The notes under the pieces were generated by a model. The model had not been told where the DNA came from. It worked only from the letters and a program-made list of their open reading frames with translations, and searched no databases. A stretch of 18,182 nt of DNA from positions 1-18,182 of the forward strand of contig JAMXLQ010000097.1 in the NCBI GenBank assembly GCA_024280975.1, given 5' to 3'. The position numbers were made by a program, and so were the translations under genes. This stretch comes from Methanosarcina sp. Its GTDB lineage: Archaea > Halobacteriota > Methanosarcinia > Methanosarcinales > Methanosarcinaceae. Shown one piece after another: positions 1 through 7,267 of the stretch (positions are counted from its first letter, which is position 1; the number at the start of each line of letters is the position of its first letter).

Positions 1-89
1 GGGCTTGAATAAAAACCTGTTCTGGAAATCTGTATGGAAATAATCAGAAAGAAATTCACTAATTGAAAAATAGCATTGGAGGGCAACTT

Positions 90-479
90 ATGGATTACAG
101 CCTTAAAGTAATGGATCATTTTTCAAACCCAAGAAACATGGGAAGCATTGAGAACAGTGATGGCGTAGGAGAGGTTGGGAACGCGAAGTGCGGAGATATA
201 ATGAAAATCTACCTCAGGGTTGAGGATGATCGGATTGTGGACGTGAAGTTCCAGACCTTCGGATGCGGAGCTGCAATTGCATCAAGCAGTATGGCAACCG
301 AAATGATTAAAGGAAAAACCCTTGAAGAGGCTTGGAAACTTTCGAACAAAGCCGTTGCAGAAGCCCTTGACGGCCTTCCTCCAATAAAAATGCACTGTTC
401 AATGCTTGCAGAAGAGGCGATCCACGAGGCAATTAATGATTATCTAAAGAAAAAAGGGCTTGAGCCATGGGATGAATAA
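90..479 (+). CDS. iscU: IscU/NifU-type Fe-S cluster assembly scaffold protein
   Basis: This 129-residue protein is a scaffold on which [2Fe-2S]/[4Fe-4S] clusters are built from sulfur delivered by a cysteine desulfurase, then passed to apo-enzymes in the cytoplasm. It has the three conserved ligand cysteines of the family: C34 in AKCGD (with D36), C59 in FGCG and C103 in MHCSMLAEEA. Residues 96-100 (LPPIK) match the LPPVK loop that the HscA chaperone reads in bacterial IscU. Length is normal for a stand-alone IscU. The reading frame stays open upstream to a TTG at 63, but the ATG at 90 follows a strong ribosome site, GGAGGG at 78-83, and the protein then begins at the usual family start. In many archaea the desulfurase gene lies just upstream; here that region is cut off by the window edge. 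The downstream ThiF-like gene starts 60 bp after the stop and is probably co-transcribed. Confidence 0.93.
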   Translation: MDYSLKVMDHFSNPRNMGSIENSDGVGEVGNAKCGDIMKIYLRVEDDRIVDVKFQTFGCGAAIASSSMATEMIKGKTLEEAWKLSNKAVAEALDGLPPIKMHCSMLAEEAIHEAINDYLKKKGLEPWDE

Positions 480-539
480 TCCCGGCTCTTATGACCAGCT
501 CTTGAAAACTATAGTACATTGAAATCCCGGAGCACATAA

Positions 540-1271
540 ATGGAGAAATATACAGCAGAAAAATATATCAGGCAGATAATGCTTTTTGGAGAAGAAGGTC
601 AGGAAAAATTAAAAAAAGCAAAAGTACTTGTTGCCGGGGCAGGAGGACTAGGATCTCCGATTTCCACTTACCTTGCAGTCGCAGGGGTTGGAAAAATAAT
701 ACTTGCAGACTTTGATTCTGTGGAACTCAGCAACCTCAACAGGCAATTTCTCCATCATGAAAAGGACGTTGGAAGAGAGAAGATCAAATCCGCAGAAGAA
801 AAGCTCCTCTCCTTGAATCCGGAAATAAAAGTCGAGACAATCAGGGAAAAAATCACCGATGAGAATGCAGGTTCAGTAGTTCCTCCCTGCGACCTGATAA
901 TAGATGCGCTGGACAATTTTGATACAAGACACTTGCTGAATAGGCTTGCAGTGGAAAGAAATATACCTTTAATTCATGGAGCGGTCTCAGGATACAGAGG
1001 CCAGGTAACAACAATAATTCCGGGAAAAACACCGTGTCTCTGCTGTATTTTTCCAGCTTCTTTTAAAAAAGAAGTATTTCCGATCCTTGGAACAACTCCA
1101 GGGGTAATAGGCTCAATCCAGGCTAATGAAGCGATTAAGTACTTAACAGGACAGGGAAAGCTTCTGGAAAATCGCCTGTTATTATGGGATGGGCTTTCGT
1201 GTTCTTTCAGTGAACTGAAGATTAATAAAACCGAGAATTGTCCGGTATGTAGGATCAATAAAAGAAAATGA
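540..1271 (+). CDS. ThiF/MoeB/HesA-family adenylating enzyme (E1-like)
   Basis: This 243-residue protein belongs to the superfamily that adenylates the C-terminal glycine of ubiquitin-like sulfur carriers such as ThiS, MoaD and SAMPs. Visible motifs are the nucleotide-binding GAGGLG at 33-38, the ATP-contacting NLNRQ at 65-69, the DALDNFDTR stretch at 122-130, and the zinc-binding cysteine pairs C166/C169 (with C168 between) and C234/C237. The ATG at 540 is preceded by GGAG at 529-532. In MoeB, MOCS3 and ThiF a catalytic cysteine sits in the loop between the first zinc pair and the GVxG helix. Here that stretch (residues 172-184, ASFKKEVFPILG) has none, so the enzyme may adenylate without forming a thioester or persulfide. 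No sulfur-carrier gene is nearby; the neighbour is the IscU scaffold, which suggests a sulfur-transfer role. MoeB, ThiF, HesA or a SAMP-activating enzyme cannot be told apart from sequence alone. Confidence 0.88.
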   Translation: MEKYTAEKYIRQIMLFGEEGQEKLKKAKVLVAGAGGLGSPISTYLAVAGVGKIILADFDSVELSNLNRQFLHHEKDVGREKIKSAEEKLLSLNPEIKVETIREKITDENAGSVVPPCDLIIDALDNFDTRHLLNRLAVERNIPLIHGAVSGYRGQVTTIIPGKTPCLCCIFPASFKKEVFPILGTTPGVIGSIQANEAIKYLTGQGKLLENRLLLWDGLSCSFSELKINKTENCPVCRINKRK

Positions 1272-1335
1272 AGTTATTTATGAATTCGTCTTTCACTTTT
1301 CTTTTACTTACTTCTTAACTTTATTATTTGTCCTT

Positions 1336-1444
1336 CATTCATTCCTTAAATTCGTCATTCATCTCTCATTCACTCCTTATACCCGTCATTAGTATTCATT
1401 AATTTCTTAAATTTAAAATATTCATTAATTTCTTAAATTTAAAA
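1336..1444. repeat. Degenerate tandem array ending in an exact 26-bp duplication
   Basis: Two identical 26-bp copies of a unit starting TATTCATTAATTTC lie head to tail at 1393-1418 and 1419-1444. Two looser relatives (ATTCATTCCTTAAATT and ATTCACTCCTTA) precede them from about 1336. The stretch follows the stop of the ThiF-like gene and a T-rich tract (about 1289-1330) that may act as an archaeal terminator. Origin by replication slippage is likely; no function is visible. Confidence 0.75.
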
Positions 1445-1473
1445 AAGTCACTTGCCCAGTCATTACGGCAGAG

Positions 1474-1482
1474 AATATAAAT
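1474..1482 (+). promoter_or_regulatory. Probable TATA box for nadA
   Basis: AATATAAAT at 1474-1482 matches an archaeal TATA element. The expected transcription start, about 25 bp downstream, falls near 1500-1508, leaving a leader of about 65 nt before the chosen nadA start. The rest of 1272-1569 holds only T-rich and repeat sequence. Confidence 0.5.
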
Positions 1483-1520
1483 TAAGTTAAAAAATAGGGA
1501 AAAAACTTTTTTGCAGGTTA

Positions 1521-1558
1521 TTCCTTCAGTATGAGGAACAATCCTTGCGTTATAAGGA
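1521..1558. promoter_or_regulatory. Two adjacent inverted repeats in the nadA leader
   Basis: TTCCT (1521-1525) pairs with AGGAA (1534-1538) across 8 bases. TCCTT (1542-1546) pairs with AAGGA (1554-1558) across 7 bases. Both lie just before the nadA ATG at 1570, and the last arm also supplies its ribosome site. They could be a tandem operator or small RNA hairpins that affect ribosome access. This is inference from symmetry only. Confidence 0.3.
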
Positions 1559-1569
1559 ATAAGATCATT

Positions 1570-2484
1570 ATGGAAAACGAGTTAATTATAGAAGAAATAA
1601 AAAAACTCAAAGCCGAAAGGAATGCAGTAATTCTTTCTCACTTTTACACACGAAGCGAAGTTCAGGAAGTTGCGGATTTTGTCGGCGATTCTCTTTCTCT
1701 TTGTAAAGCCGCAGTTAATTCAAAAGCCGATATCATAGTTTTTGCAGGCGTTCACTTTATGGCAGAATCGGCAGCAATAATTTCTCCTCAAAAGACAGTC
1801 CTCTTACCAGTACCCGATGCAGGCTGCCCTATGGCGGACATGGTTACTGCGGAGTCTTTACGAGCTGCAAAAGAAAAACATCCTGAAGCTGCAGTCGTAT
1901 GCTACGTGAACAGTTCGGCCGCCGTAAAAGCCGAATCCGATATCTGCTGTACATCGGCAAATGCGATAAATGTGGTAAATTCAATTGAAGACCGGGAGAT
2001 TATATTTATTCCGGATAAGAACCTGGGAGCTTTCGTATCCCTTCACACTGATAAAAGGATACATCTCTGGCCTGGATTCTGCCATGTTCATGATAATATC
2101 AGTGAGGAAGATATACAGGAATTAAAAAAGCTACATCCTGAAGCTGAATTTCTTGCACATCCCGAGTGCAGGCCTGAAGTTCTGAACTTTGCAGATGGGA
2201 TTCTCAGCACTTCAGGAATTATAAAAGAGGCGGAAGGTTCCAACTCCAAGGAATTTATAATCGGAACCGAAAAGGAAATTGTTCGAAACTTGAAAAGAAA
2301 GTACCCGAATAAGAAATTCTATCCTGTATCCGAGAAGGCTTTTTGCTATAATATGAAAAAAATCACTCTTGAGTCTATCCTGAATAGCCTGCAGAATATG
2401 GAATATGAAATCCATGTCCCGGAGCATATAAGGGTAAAAGCCAGAAAAGCTCTGGATAGAATGCTTGAGATTAGCGGAAATTAA
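1570..2484 (+). CDS. nadA: Quinolinate synthase NadA
   Basis: NadA condenses iminoaspartate with dihydroxyacetone phosphate to quinolinate, the precursor of NAD, using a [4Fe-4S] cluster. The cluster cysteines are C86 (DAGCPMAD), C171 (WPGFCHVH) and C259 (FCYNMKKIT); the spacing from first to last, 173 residues, matches short NadA proteins. Other family marks are SHFY near 23-26, VGDSLSL near 38-44, NSSAAVKAESDICCTS near 114-129 and AHPEC near 196-200. An in-frame ATG at 1531 would add 13 residues. I prefer the ATG at 1570 because it gives the usual length of about 304 and has AAGGA at 1554-1558 upstream. The gene is separate from the iscU pair (own TATA) and ends at a strong hairpin terminator. 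No nadB/nadX or nadC is in the window. Its dependence on Fe-S assembly fits the nearby iscU. Confidence 0.95.
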   Translation: MENELIIEEIKKLKAERNAVILSHFYTRSEVQEVADFVGDSLSLCKAAVNSKADIIVFAGVHFMAESAAIISPQKTVLLPVPDAGCPMADMVTAESLRAAKEKHPEAAVVCYVNSSAAVKAESDICCTSANAINVVNSIEDREIIFIPDKNLGAFVSLHTDKRIHLWPGFCHVHDNISEEDIQELKKLHPEAEFLAHPECRPEVLNFADGILSTSGIIKEAEGSNSKEFIIGTEKEIVRNLKRKYPNKKFYPVSEKAFCYNMKKITLESILNSLQNMEYEIHVPEHIRVKARKALDRMLEISGN

Positions 2485-2490
2485 ATTAAA

Positions 2491-2525
2491 GGAAAAGACA
2501 TCAGAGTCTTTTCCGTGATTTTTTT
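2491..2525 (+). terminator. Intrinsic-type hairpin terminator after nadA
   Basis: A perfect 9-bp stem, GGAAAAGAC (2491-2499) with GTCTTTTCC (2506-2514), closes a 6-nt loop. It is followed four bases later by seven T (2519-2525). It begins 6 bp after the nadA stop. Confidence 0.8.
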
Positions 2526-2563
2526 GCAAAGAACGCTCTAAATATTACTTATAGTTATATTTA

Positions 2564-2627
2564 TTTATATACTACTGTGTTTTCTTATTATCAGCGATAA
2601 TTATTTATACTAGCGTCACAATTGTGA
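2564..2627 (+). promoter_or_regulatory. tRNA-Cys promoter region with two TATA boxes and a palindrome
   Basis: TTTATATAC at 2564-2572 and TTTATAC at 2604-2610 are both good archaeal TATA elements. Each lies in a similar context (TTATTTATA). The second would start transcription near 2632, about 39 bp before the mature tRNA. A perfect 12-bp palindrome, TCACAATTGTGA, occupies 2616-2627, between the second TATA box and the expected start, where a bound protein could block transcription. The regulatory role is inference. Confidence 0.5.
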
Positions 2628-2670
2628 AGGTGTGGTCGTGATTGTGGCCATATGTAAAAAGAGTACAGGT

Positions 2671-2742
2671 GTCAGGATAGCAGAGAGGCTATGCCTCCGG
2701 CTGCAACCCGGAGATACGTGAGTTCGATTCTCACTCCTGACT
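2671..2742 (+). tRNA. tRNA-Cys (anticodon GCA)
   Basis: The 72-nt sequence folds as a complete cloverleaf. The acceptor stem is GTCAGGA (2671-2677) with TCCTGAC (2735-2741). The D arm spans 2680-2694 with a weak G-A closing pair. The anticodon stem is TCCGG/CCGGA around the 7-nt loop CTGCAAC, which gives anticodon GCA at 2703-2705. The T arm is GTGAG/CTCAC around TTCGATT. Base 73 is T, as expected for cysteine tRNAs, and no CCA is encoded. In methanogens this tRNA can be charged through SepRS/SepCysS or CysRS; neither gene is in the window. It lies 88 bp before the sulfhydrylase gene, with no clear promoter between them. Confidence 0.95.
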
Positions 2743-2829
2743 CTTAAAAATAGCTGAAAAGAAGTCGAATAGAAAGACGCTGAGAAATAGTGGTGGATAG
2801 CAGATAAATCTAGTCTTGAGGTAAGATAA

Positions 2830-4173
2830 ATGACGGATGAAAACAGAAACCTAAATGAAAAACAGTATAAGGAAAATAAGGAATGTTGTACAAAAAAGAA
2901 ATTTGGGAGCCTCGGAGTTTCTACCCTTGCCGTGCATGCAGGCGCAAAACCTGATCCGACTACAGGAGCAAGGTCAGTTCCGATTTATCAGACTGCAGCG
3001 TATGTGTTTAAAGACGCTGAGGAAGCTGCTGACTTATTTGGGTTTAGGAAAGAAGGCAATATTTATACGCGCCTTATGAACCCCACAACCGATGTCTTTG
3101 AAAAAAGGATAGCTGCCCTTGAAGGAGGCGTAGGCGCCCTCGCAGTAGCCTCAGGAATGGCTGCAATTACAACCGCTCTGCTCACTTTTACAAAACCCGG
3201 AGACGAGATTGTTTCAGGGGATAAGCTTTACGGAGGAACCTACGAGCTTTTCAATTATACTTTCCCCAAGCTAGGAAGAACCGTAAAATTTGTAGAAGTC
3301 GGTAAGCCTGAGGAATTCAAAAATGCGATATCCGAAAAAACAAAAGCTTTTTACGTAGAATCGATAGGGAATCCCGGGCTTGACATTCCTGATTTTGAGA
3401 AACTCGCAGAAATTGCTCATGCCGCAGGCATTCCCCTTGTTGTGGACAATACTGTTTCTCCTCTGATCTTAAAGCCAATTGAACATGGAGTTGATATCGT
3501 TGTGTATTCGGCAACCAAATTCATTGGCGGCCACGGAACTTCTGTAGGAGGAGTTATTGTTGATTCCGGAAATTTTGACTGGGGCCCTGAAAAATTCCCT
3601 GAAATCTGCGAGCCTGATCCCGGATACCACGGCCTGAAATATAAGGAAGCCTTTGGAAAGGCAGCCTTTATTACAAAAGCCAGGGTGCAGTTCATTAGGG
3701 ATACCGGAGCATGCATTTCTCCCTTTAACTCGTTCCTGTTTACTCTGGGGCTTGAAACTCTGCCTCTCAGAATGAAAAAACACTGTGATAACGCCCTGGA
3801 AATTGCCAAATTCCTGGAAAAGCACCCAAAGGTTTCCTGGGTTTCATATCCTGGGCTTGAATCCCATAGCAGCCATGAGCTTGCAAAGAAATATCTTAAA
3901 TCAGGTTCCGGCGCACTAATAGGTTTCGGAATCAAAGGTGGAGCCAGAGAATGTAAAAAATTTATCGAAGGGCTTGAGATATTTTCTCATCTTGCAAATA
4001 TCGGGGACGCAAAAAGCCTTGTAATCCATCCGGCTTCAACCACCCATGAACAGCTATCAAAGGAAGAGCAGGCAGCTTGTGGAGTAACTGAGGATTTTAT
4101 CAGGCTTTCTATAGGAATAGAGGATGCAAAAGACCTGATTTTCGATATTGAGCAGGCACTTTCCGAGGTTTGA
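2830..4173 (+). CDS. metY: O-acetylhomoserine sulfhydrylase (MetY-type, PLP-dependent)
   Basis: This 447-residue enzyme of the Cys/Met-metabolism PLP family joins O-acetylhomoserine and sulfide to give homocysteine and acetate. The PLP lysine is K230 in YSATKFIGGHG; other family marks are VPIYQTAAYVF near 51-61, YTRLMNPTTDVFEKR near 79-93, and the cofactor-contact stretch ASGMAAI near 109-115. The length (over 420 without the leader) and the insertion around GPEKFPEICEPDPGYHGL fit OAH sulfhydrylases better than cystathionine synthases. The first 25 residues are a charged, Cys-Cys-containing extension before the family start. The ATG at 2830 has GAGGT at 2818-2822. The stop is 2 bp from metX, so the two steps of the homocysteine route are coupled. 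Methanogens also have a direct aspartate-semialdehyde route to homocysteine, so this pathway may be redundant. Confidence 0.93.
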   Translation: MTDENRNLNEKQYKENKECCTKKKFGSLGVSTLAVHAGAKPDPTTGARSVPIYQTAAYVFKDAEEAADLFGFRKEGNIYTRLMNPTTDVFEKRIAALEGGVGALAVASGMAAITTALLTFTKPGDEIVSGDKLYGGTYELFNYTFPKLGRTVKFVEVGKPEEFKNAISEKTKAFYVESIGNPGLDIPDFEKLAEIAHAAGIPLVVDNTVSPLILKPIEHGVDIVVYSATKFIGGHGTSVGGVIVDSGNFDWGPEKFPEICEPDPGYHGLKYKEAFGKAAFITKARVQFIRDTGACISPFNSFLFTLGLETLPLRMKKHCDNALEIAKFLEKHPKVSWVSYPGLESHSSHELAKKYLKSGSGALIGFGIKGGARECKKFIEGLEIFSHLANIGDAKSLVIHPASTTHEQLSKEEQAACGVTEDFIRLSIGIEDAKDLIFDIEQALSEV

Positions 4174-4175
4174 AT

Positions 4176-5723
4176 ATGGAAATCTCGACCCAGATTCCTT
4201 CCTTTAAAAACTTTTTTTCGGGAAAAAAAGGCCAGAATCTAGGGATAGTCCGCTCAATGAGTTATGAAATCCCCGAAATTTTCAGGCTTGAGAGTGGAAA
4301 GACTCTTTCCCATGTCAAAATAGAGTATGAGATGTATGGGAAGATGAACGCAGATAAGAGTAATGTTATCCTGATCTGCCATGCTCTCACAGGCGACGCT
4401 CATGCTGCAGGGTTTCATGCGGGCGACAAAAAGCCAGGCTGGTGGAACATTGTAATAGGCCCTAACAAAGCCTTTGACACGGAAAAATACTGCATCGTCT
4501 GTTCAAACGTCATAGGAGGCTGTAAAGGTTCTACAGGTCCTTCTTCTATTAATCCTGAAACCGGAAAACCCTACGGGATCTCTTTTCCTGTACTTACGAT
4601 CGCAGATATGGTAAATGCCCAGAAAAAGCTTGTAGATCACCTGGGAATAAAACAACTTTTTGCAGTTGCAGGCGGCTCAATGGGTGGAATGCAGGTACTT
4701 CAATGGACAGTCAGTTATCCCAAGATGGTTAAAAAAGCGATTGCAATAGCAACAACCGCATCCTCAACCCCGCAGCAAATTGCATTCGGGGCAATTGGAA
4801 GAAAAGCCATAACTGATGACCCGAAATGGAATGGGGGAAACTATTACGGGAAGGAAATCCCTGCACAGGGCTTAGCGCTTGCCCGCATGATAGGTCATAT
4901 TACATATTTAAGCGATGCTTCGATGCAGAAGAAGTTTGGAAGAGACCAGCAGGAGAAAGAAGGTCAGGATCTGTCGAAAGTCTCTTCAGAAACCTTCCCT
5001 GATCGTTCTTCGAATTTTCAGGTCGAAAGCTACCTCAATCACCAGGGAAACACCTTTACTAAGCGTTTTGATGCCAATTCCTATCTCTATATTACGAAAG
5101 CCGTGGATTTCTTTGACCTTTCAAAGAACGGGTCTCTTATAGAGGGCTTTTCCGGAGTTACTGCAAAATATCTCGTGATTTCCATAACATCAGACTGGCT
5201 CTATCCCCCCTATCAATCCCAGGAAATCGTATCGGCACTTACCGCAAACGGGGTTGATGCAAAATACGAGGAAATCCGGTCTCAGTACGGGCATGATGCT
5301 TTTTTGCTTGAAGAAGGACAGATCAACTACCTTATAAGGGGCTTTCTCTCTCAGATTCTGGTAAGCGACATCATGTACCAGAACTTCTATTCGGTTTCCA
5401 GAAATGAAACGATAGAAAATGCCTCAGTACTCATGGTAAAAAAGAAAATAAACCATCTGCCTGTCGTATCCGAGGACGGAAAGCTCGAAGGCATAGTCAC
5501 CTCCTGGGACATTACAAAAGCTGTTGCCTGCAAAATCACCGAACTGGATGAGATAATTACTCGTGACGTGAAATACGTATTCTCAGGCGAGAAAATCGAG
5601 ACTGCCTCCTCAATAATGGAAGATTACTCAATTTCCGCGCTTCCCGTAATCGATTCCGAAAACCGCGTAATAGGTATGGTTACAAGTGAAAGCATAAGCG
5701 CACTTATCGGAAGGTTCAGTTAA
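4176..5723 (+). CDS. metX: Homoserine O-acetyltransferase fused to a C-terminal CBS pair
   Basis: MetX acetylates homoserine with acetyl-CoA, making the substrate of the MetY enzyme encoded just upstream. Residues 28-385 form the alpha/beta-hydrolase enzyme: nucleophile S168 in GGSMGG, D340 in SDWLYPP and H373 in YGHDAFLL make the triad, and VIGGCKGSTGPSS is the family signature. Residues about 393-515 form two CBS motifs (DIMYQNFYSV to GIVTSWDITKAV, and ITRDVKYVFS to GMVTSESISAL), which in other proteins bind adenosyl ligands. Ordinary MetX is about 370 residues, so this is a fusion. I infer feedback control by an adenine-containing ligand such as SAM or AMP. The ATG at 4176 has GAGG at 4165-4168, inside the end of metY; a TTG at 4170 is possible but too close to that site. 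Acetyl versus succinyl use is not proven by sequence. Confidence 0.93.
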   Translation: MEISTQIPSFKNFFSGKKGQNLGIVRSMSYEIPEIFRLESGKTLSHVKIEYEMYGKMNADKSNVILICHALTGDAHAAGFHAGDKKPGWWNIVIGPNKAFDTEKYCIVCSNVIGGCKGSTGPSSINPETGKPYGISFPVLTIADMVNAQKKLVDHLGIKQLFAVAGGSMGGMQVLQWTVSYPKMVKKAIAIATTASSTPQQIAFGAIGRKAITDDPKWNGGNYYGKEIPAQGLALARMIGHITYLSDASMQKKFGRDQQEKEGQDLSKVSSETFPDRSSNFQVESYLNHQGNTFTKRFDANSYLYITKAVDFFDLSKNGSLIEGFSGVTAKYLVISITSDWLYPPYQSQEIVSALTANGVDAKYEEIRSQYGHDAFLLEEGQINYLIRGFLSQILVSDIMYQNFYSVSRNETIENASVLMVKKKINHLPVVSEDGKLEGIVTSWDITKAVACKITELDEIITRDVKYVFSGEKIETASSIMEDYSISALPVIDSENRVIGMVTSESISALIGRFS

Positions 5724-5919
5724 CTCAGTATTTCTGTATGAGAGCTTACAAATATTACATAAGTTGCGTCTCTGTAAGGTCGAATTTCACAGAGCTTCTT
5801 CATTCTCAAAGTCTCAGTTCCTTCTTTCTTACTACATTTTTCAGAAAGATTGGTAGACTGAAAGCAGATGAGAGAATTCCTTAAATCGGGGCTGAAGAAC
5901 AGCTTGCAATAGGTAGTTT

Positions 5920-5938
5920 AGGATCCTGATCCTTTTTT
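5920..5938 (+). terminator. Possible plus-strand terminator in the convergent gap
   Basis: AGGAT (5920-5924) and ATCCT (5929-5933) can form a short stem with a CCTG loop, followed by six T (5933-5938). It lies about 200 bp after metX and touches the end of the opposite-strand gene. The short stem makes it weak. The rest of 5724-5919 shows nothing recognisable. Confidence 0.35.
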
Positions 5939-7267
5939 CTATGTTAGATTAGTACTGAAGTTTGCAGTGGGAATTATTGATTCCTGCGCTCTGGATACGG
6001 ATACGAGCGGAAGATAATCAATTTCATTCCCGTTGATCTTATAGGGCAAATCGCCAATACCGTCTCCATCGGAATCAGTACATATCTGGGAAAATCCGGT
6101 TCTATCAGGTTTTGCCCAGAAATTCCCGCCCAAGTAAGGCCCGCCTACAATGTTTATTCCTGGCGTTTTAGTAGTGTTCAAGACAGGACTATCTGCGACA
6201 TCACCGGAATCGAAAGTTCTAGTACTATTGAAGAGGTTAACCGTATTATTGAATAAGTTATTATAAATCAGGCCGTCGCCAGAATAATTGTCAAAATCGC
6301 CGGAATGCTCAAGATAGATTCCACATTCTTTATTCAATTCTATCCTGTTGTCAGTTATCAGAGCATAATCATCCAGTGATATGCCAATGCTGTTGTTTGA
6401 AATTGTATTATTTTTAATCACATTCCCGCCAGAGAAGTGAGCAATAAGGATTGCTACCTTGTTTGAGGTTAATGTATTATTTGTTATCTGGTTATCACCA
6501 GAAAAGAAAGGCATCATAATACCCCAGCTGGCATTGGAAACTGTATTATTATCAATAATATTACTACTGCACTCGGAGAAACAAATTCCGCATTTTCCCT
6601 CAGTAGATGAAATTTTGTTTCCAATTATCTTATTTCCATAACCACCCCCGAATCCTATACTACCTTTCAAAAGGGTATTATTAATCAGGATGTTGTTACC
6701 TGAATCCGCAGACATGCTGATACTTCCATCAACAACTATATTGTCAGAAATCGTGGAATAATAACCATCTAGACTGATACCTGAGTTTTTTCCTAAAAAT
6801 GAATTATTGGCAATAGTAGAGTTATAACACTCAGTGGTGTAAACACCCTGTCCTGAAAACCTGTTATCTTTAACGGTACAGTTTTCAATTCTAACGTACG
6901 AGGGTTCACTCCTAGGGCCTTTTAAAGTTAAACTTTCCTGTATACTAAATCCGCTTACAGCAATATTATTCGCGCTTACATTAAAAGCCCGAACAATAGT
7001 ATCTTCAGGATTTCCAGACTTAGAAAGAACACTTATATTTTGTATGTTTATATCCACACTCTCGTTGTAAATACCCGGAGAAACTAAAATCATATCTCCA
7101 GCCGATGAACTATTTATTGCTTCTTCAATAGATACAAAATCCGCTTCGGAGTCGTCATTTACCGTAACTTCCTTTGCCAATGCAATAGGTAGTGTGGAAG
7201 TTAAAAAAAAGAAAATAAAAACTGCTGAAGTTAAAGCTATCAAATATAATTTTTCCCCATTTCCCAT
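5939..7267 (-). CDS. Secreted NosD-like parallel beta-helix protein, PKD domain lost
   Basis: This is a 442-residue surface or secreted protein. Residues 1-31 are a signal peptide (charged start, hydrophobic core, ALA-K cleavage site). Residues about 35-75 (FVSIEEAINSSSAGDMILV, then PGIYNESV) are the typical cap of NosD/CASH beta-helix proteins. From about 75 to 360 there are about 22-residue repeats of the NxIxxNxI kind (IIGNKIS, QITNNTLTSN, VIKNNTISNN), the rungs of a right-handed beta helix. Many NxS/T sequons suggest surface glycosylation. DSDGDGIGD near 395 is an EF-hand-like calcium loop. The last residues, IPTANFSTNLT, match the opening of a PKD domain, but a TAG stops it at once. The start at 7267 has AGAAGGG on the minus strand at 7274-7280. 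Such proteins often carry adhesive or S-layer-linked roles; the actual substrate is unknown. Confidence 0.88.
   Translation of the reverse strand: MGNGEKLYLIALTSAVFIFFFLTSTLPIALAKEVTVNDDSEADFVSIEEAINSSSAGDMILVSPGIYNESVDINIQNISVLSKSGNPEDTIVRAFNVSANNIAVSGFSIQESLTLKGPRSEPSYVRIENCTVKDNRFSGQGVYTTECYNSTIANNSFLGKNSGISLDGYYSTISDNIVVDGSISMSADSGNNILINNTLLKGSIGFGGGYGNKIIGNKISSTEGKCGICFSECSSNIIDNNTVSNASWGIMMPFFSGDNQITNNTLTSNKVAILIAHFSGGNVIKNNTISNNSIGISLDDYALITDNRIELNKECGIYLEHSGDFDNYSGDGLIYNNLFNNTVNLFNSTRTFDSGDVADSPVLNTTKTPGINIVGGPYLGGNFWAKPDRTGFSQICTDSDGDGIGDLPYKINGNEIDYLPLVSVSRAQESIIPTANFSTNLT

Noticed and set aside
1..43. Possible end of a cysteine desulfurase upstream of iscU
   Set aside because: Frames ending at 12 (GLE then stop) or 43 are both possible, but too few residues are present to identify a protein.
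3417..3935. 172-codon minus-strand frame inside metY
   Set aside because: It is a shadow of the metY coding sequence on the other strand; metY has catalytic motifs along the whole overlap.
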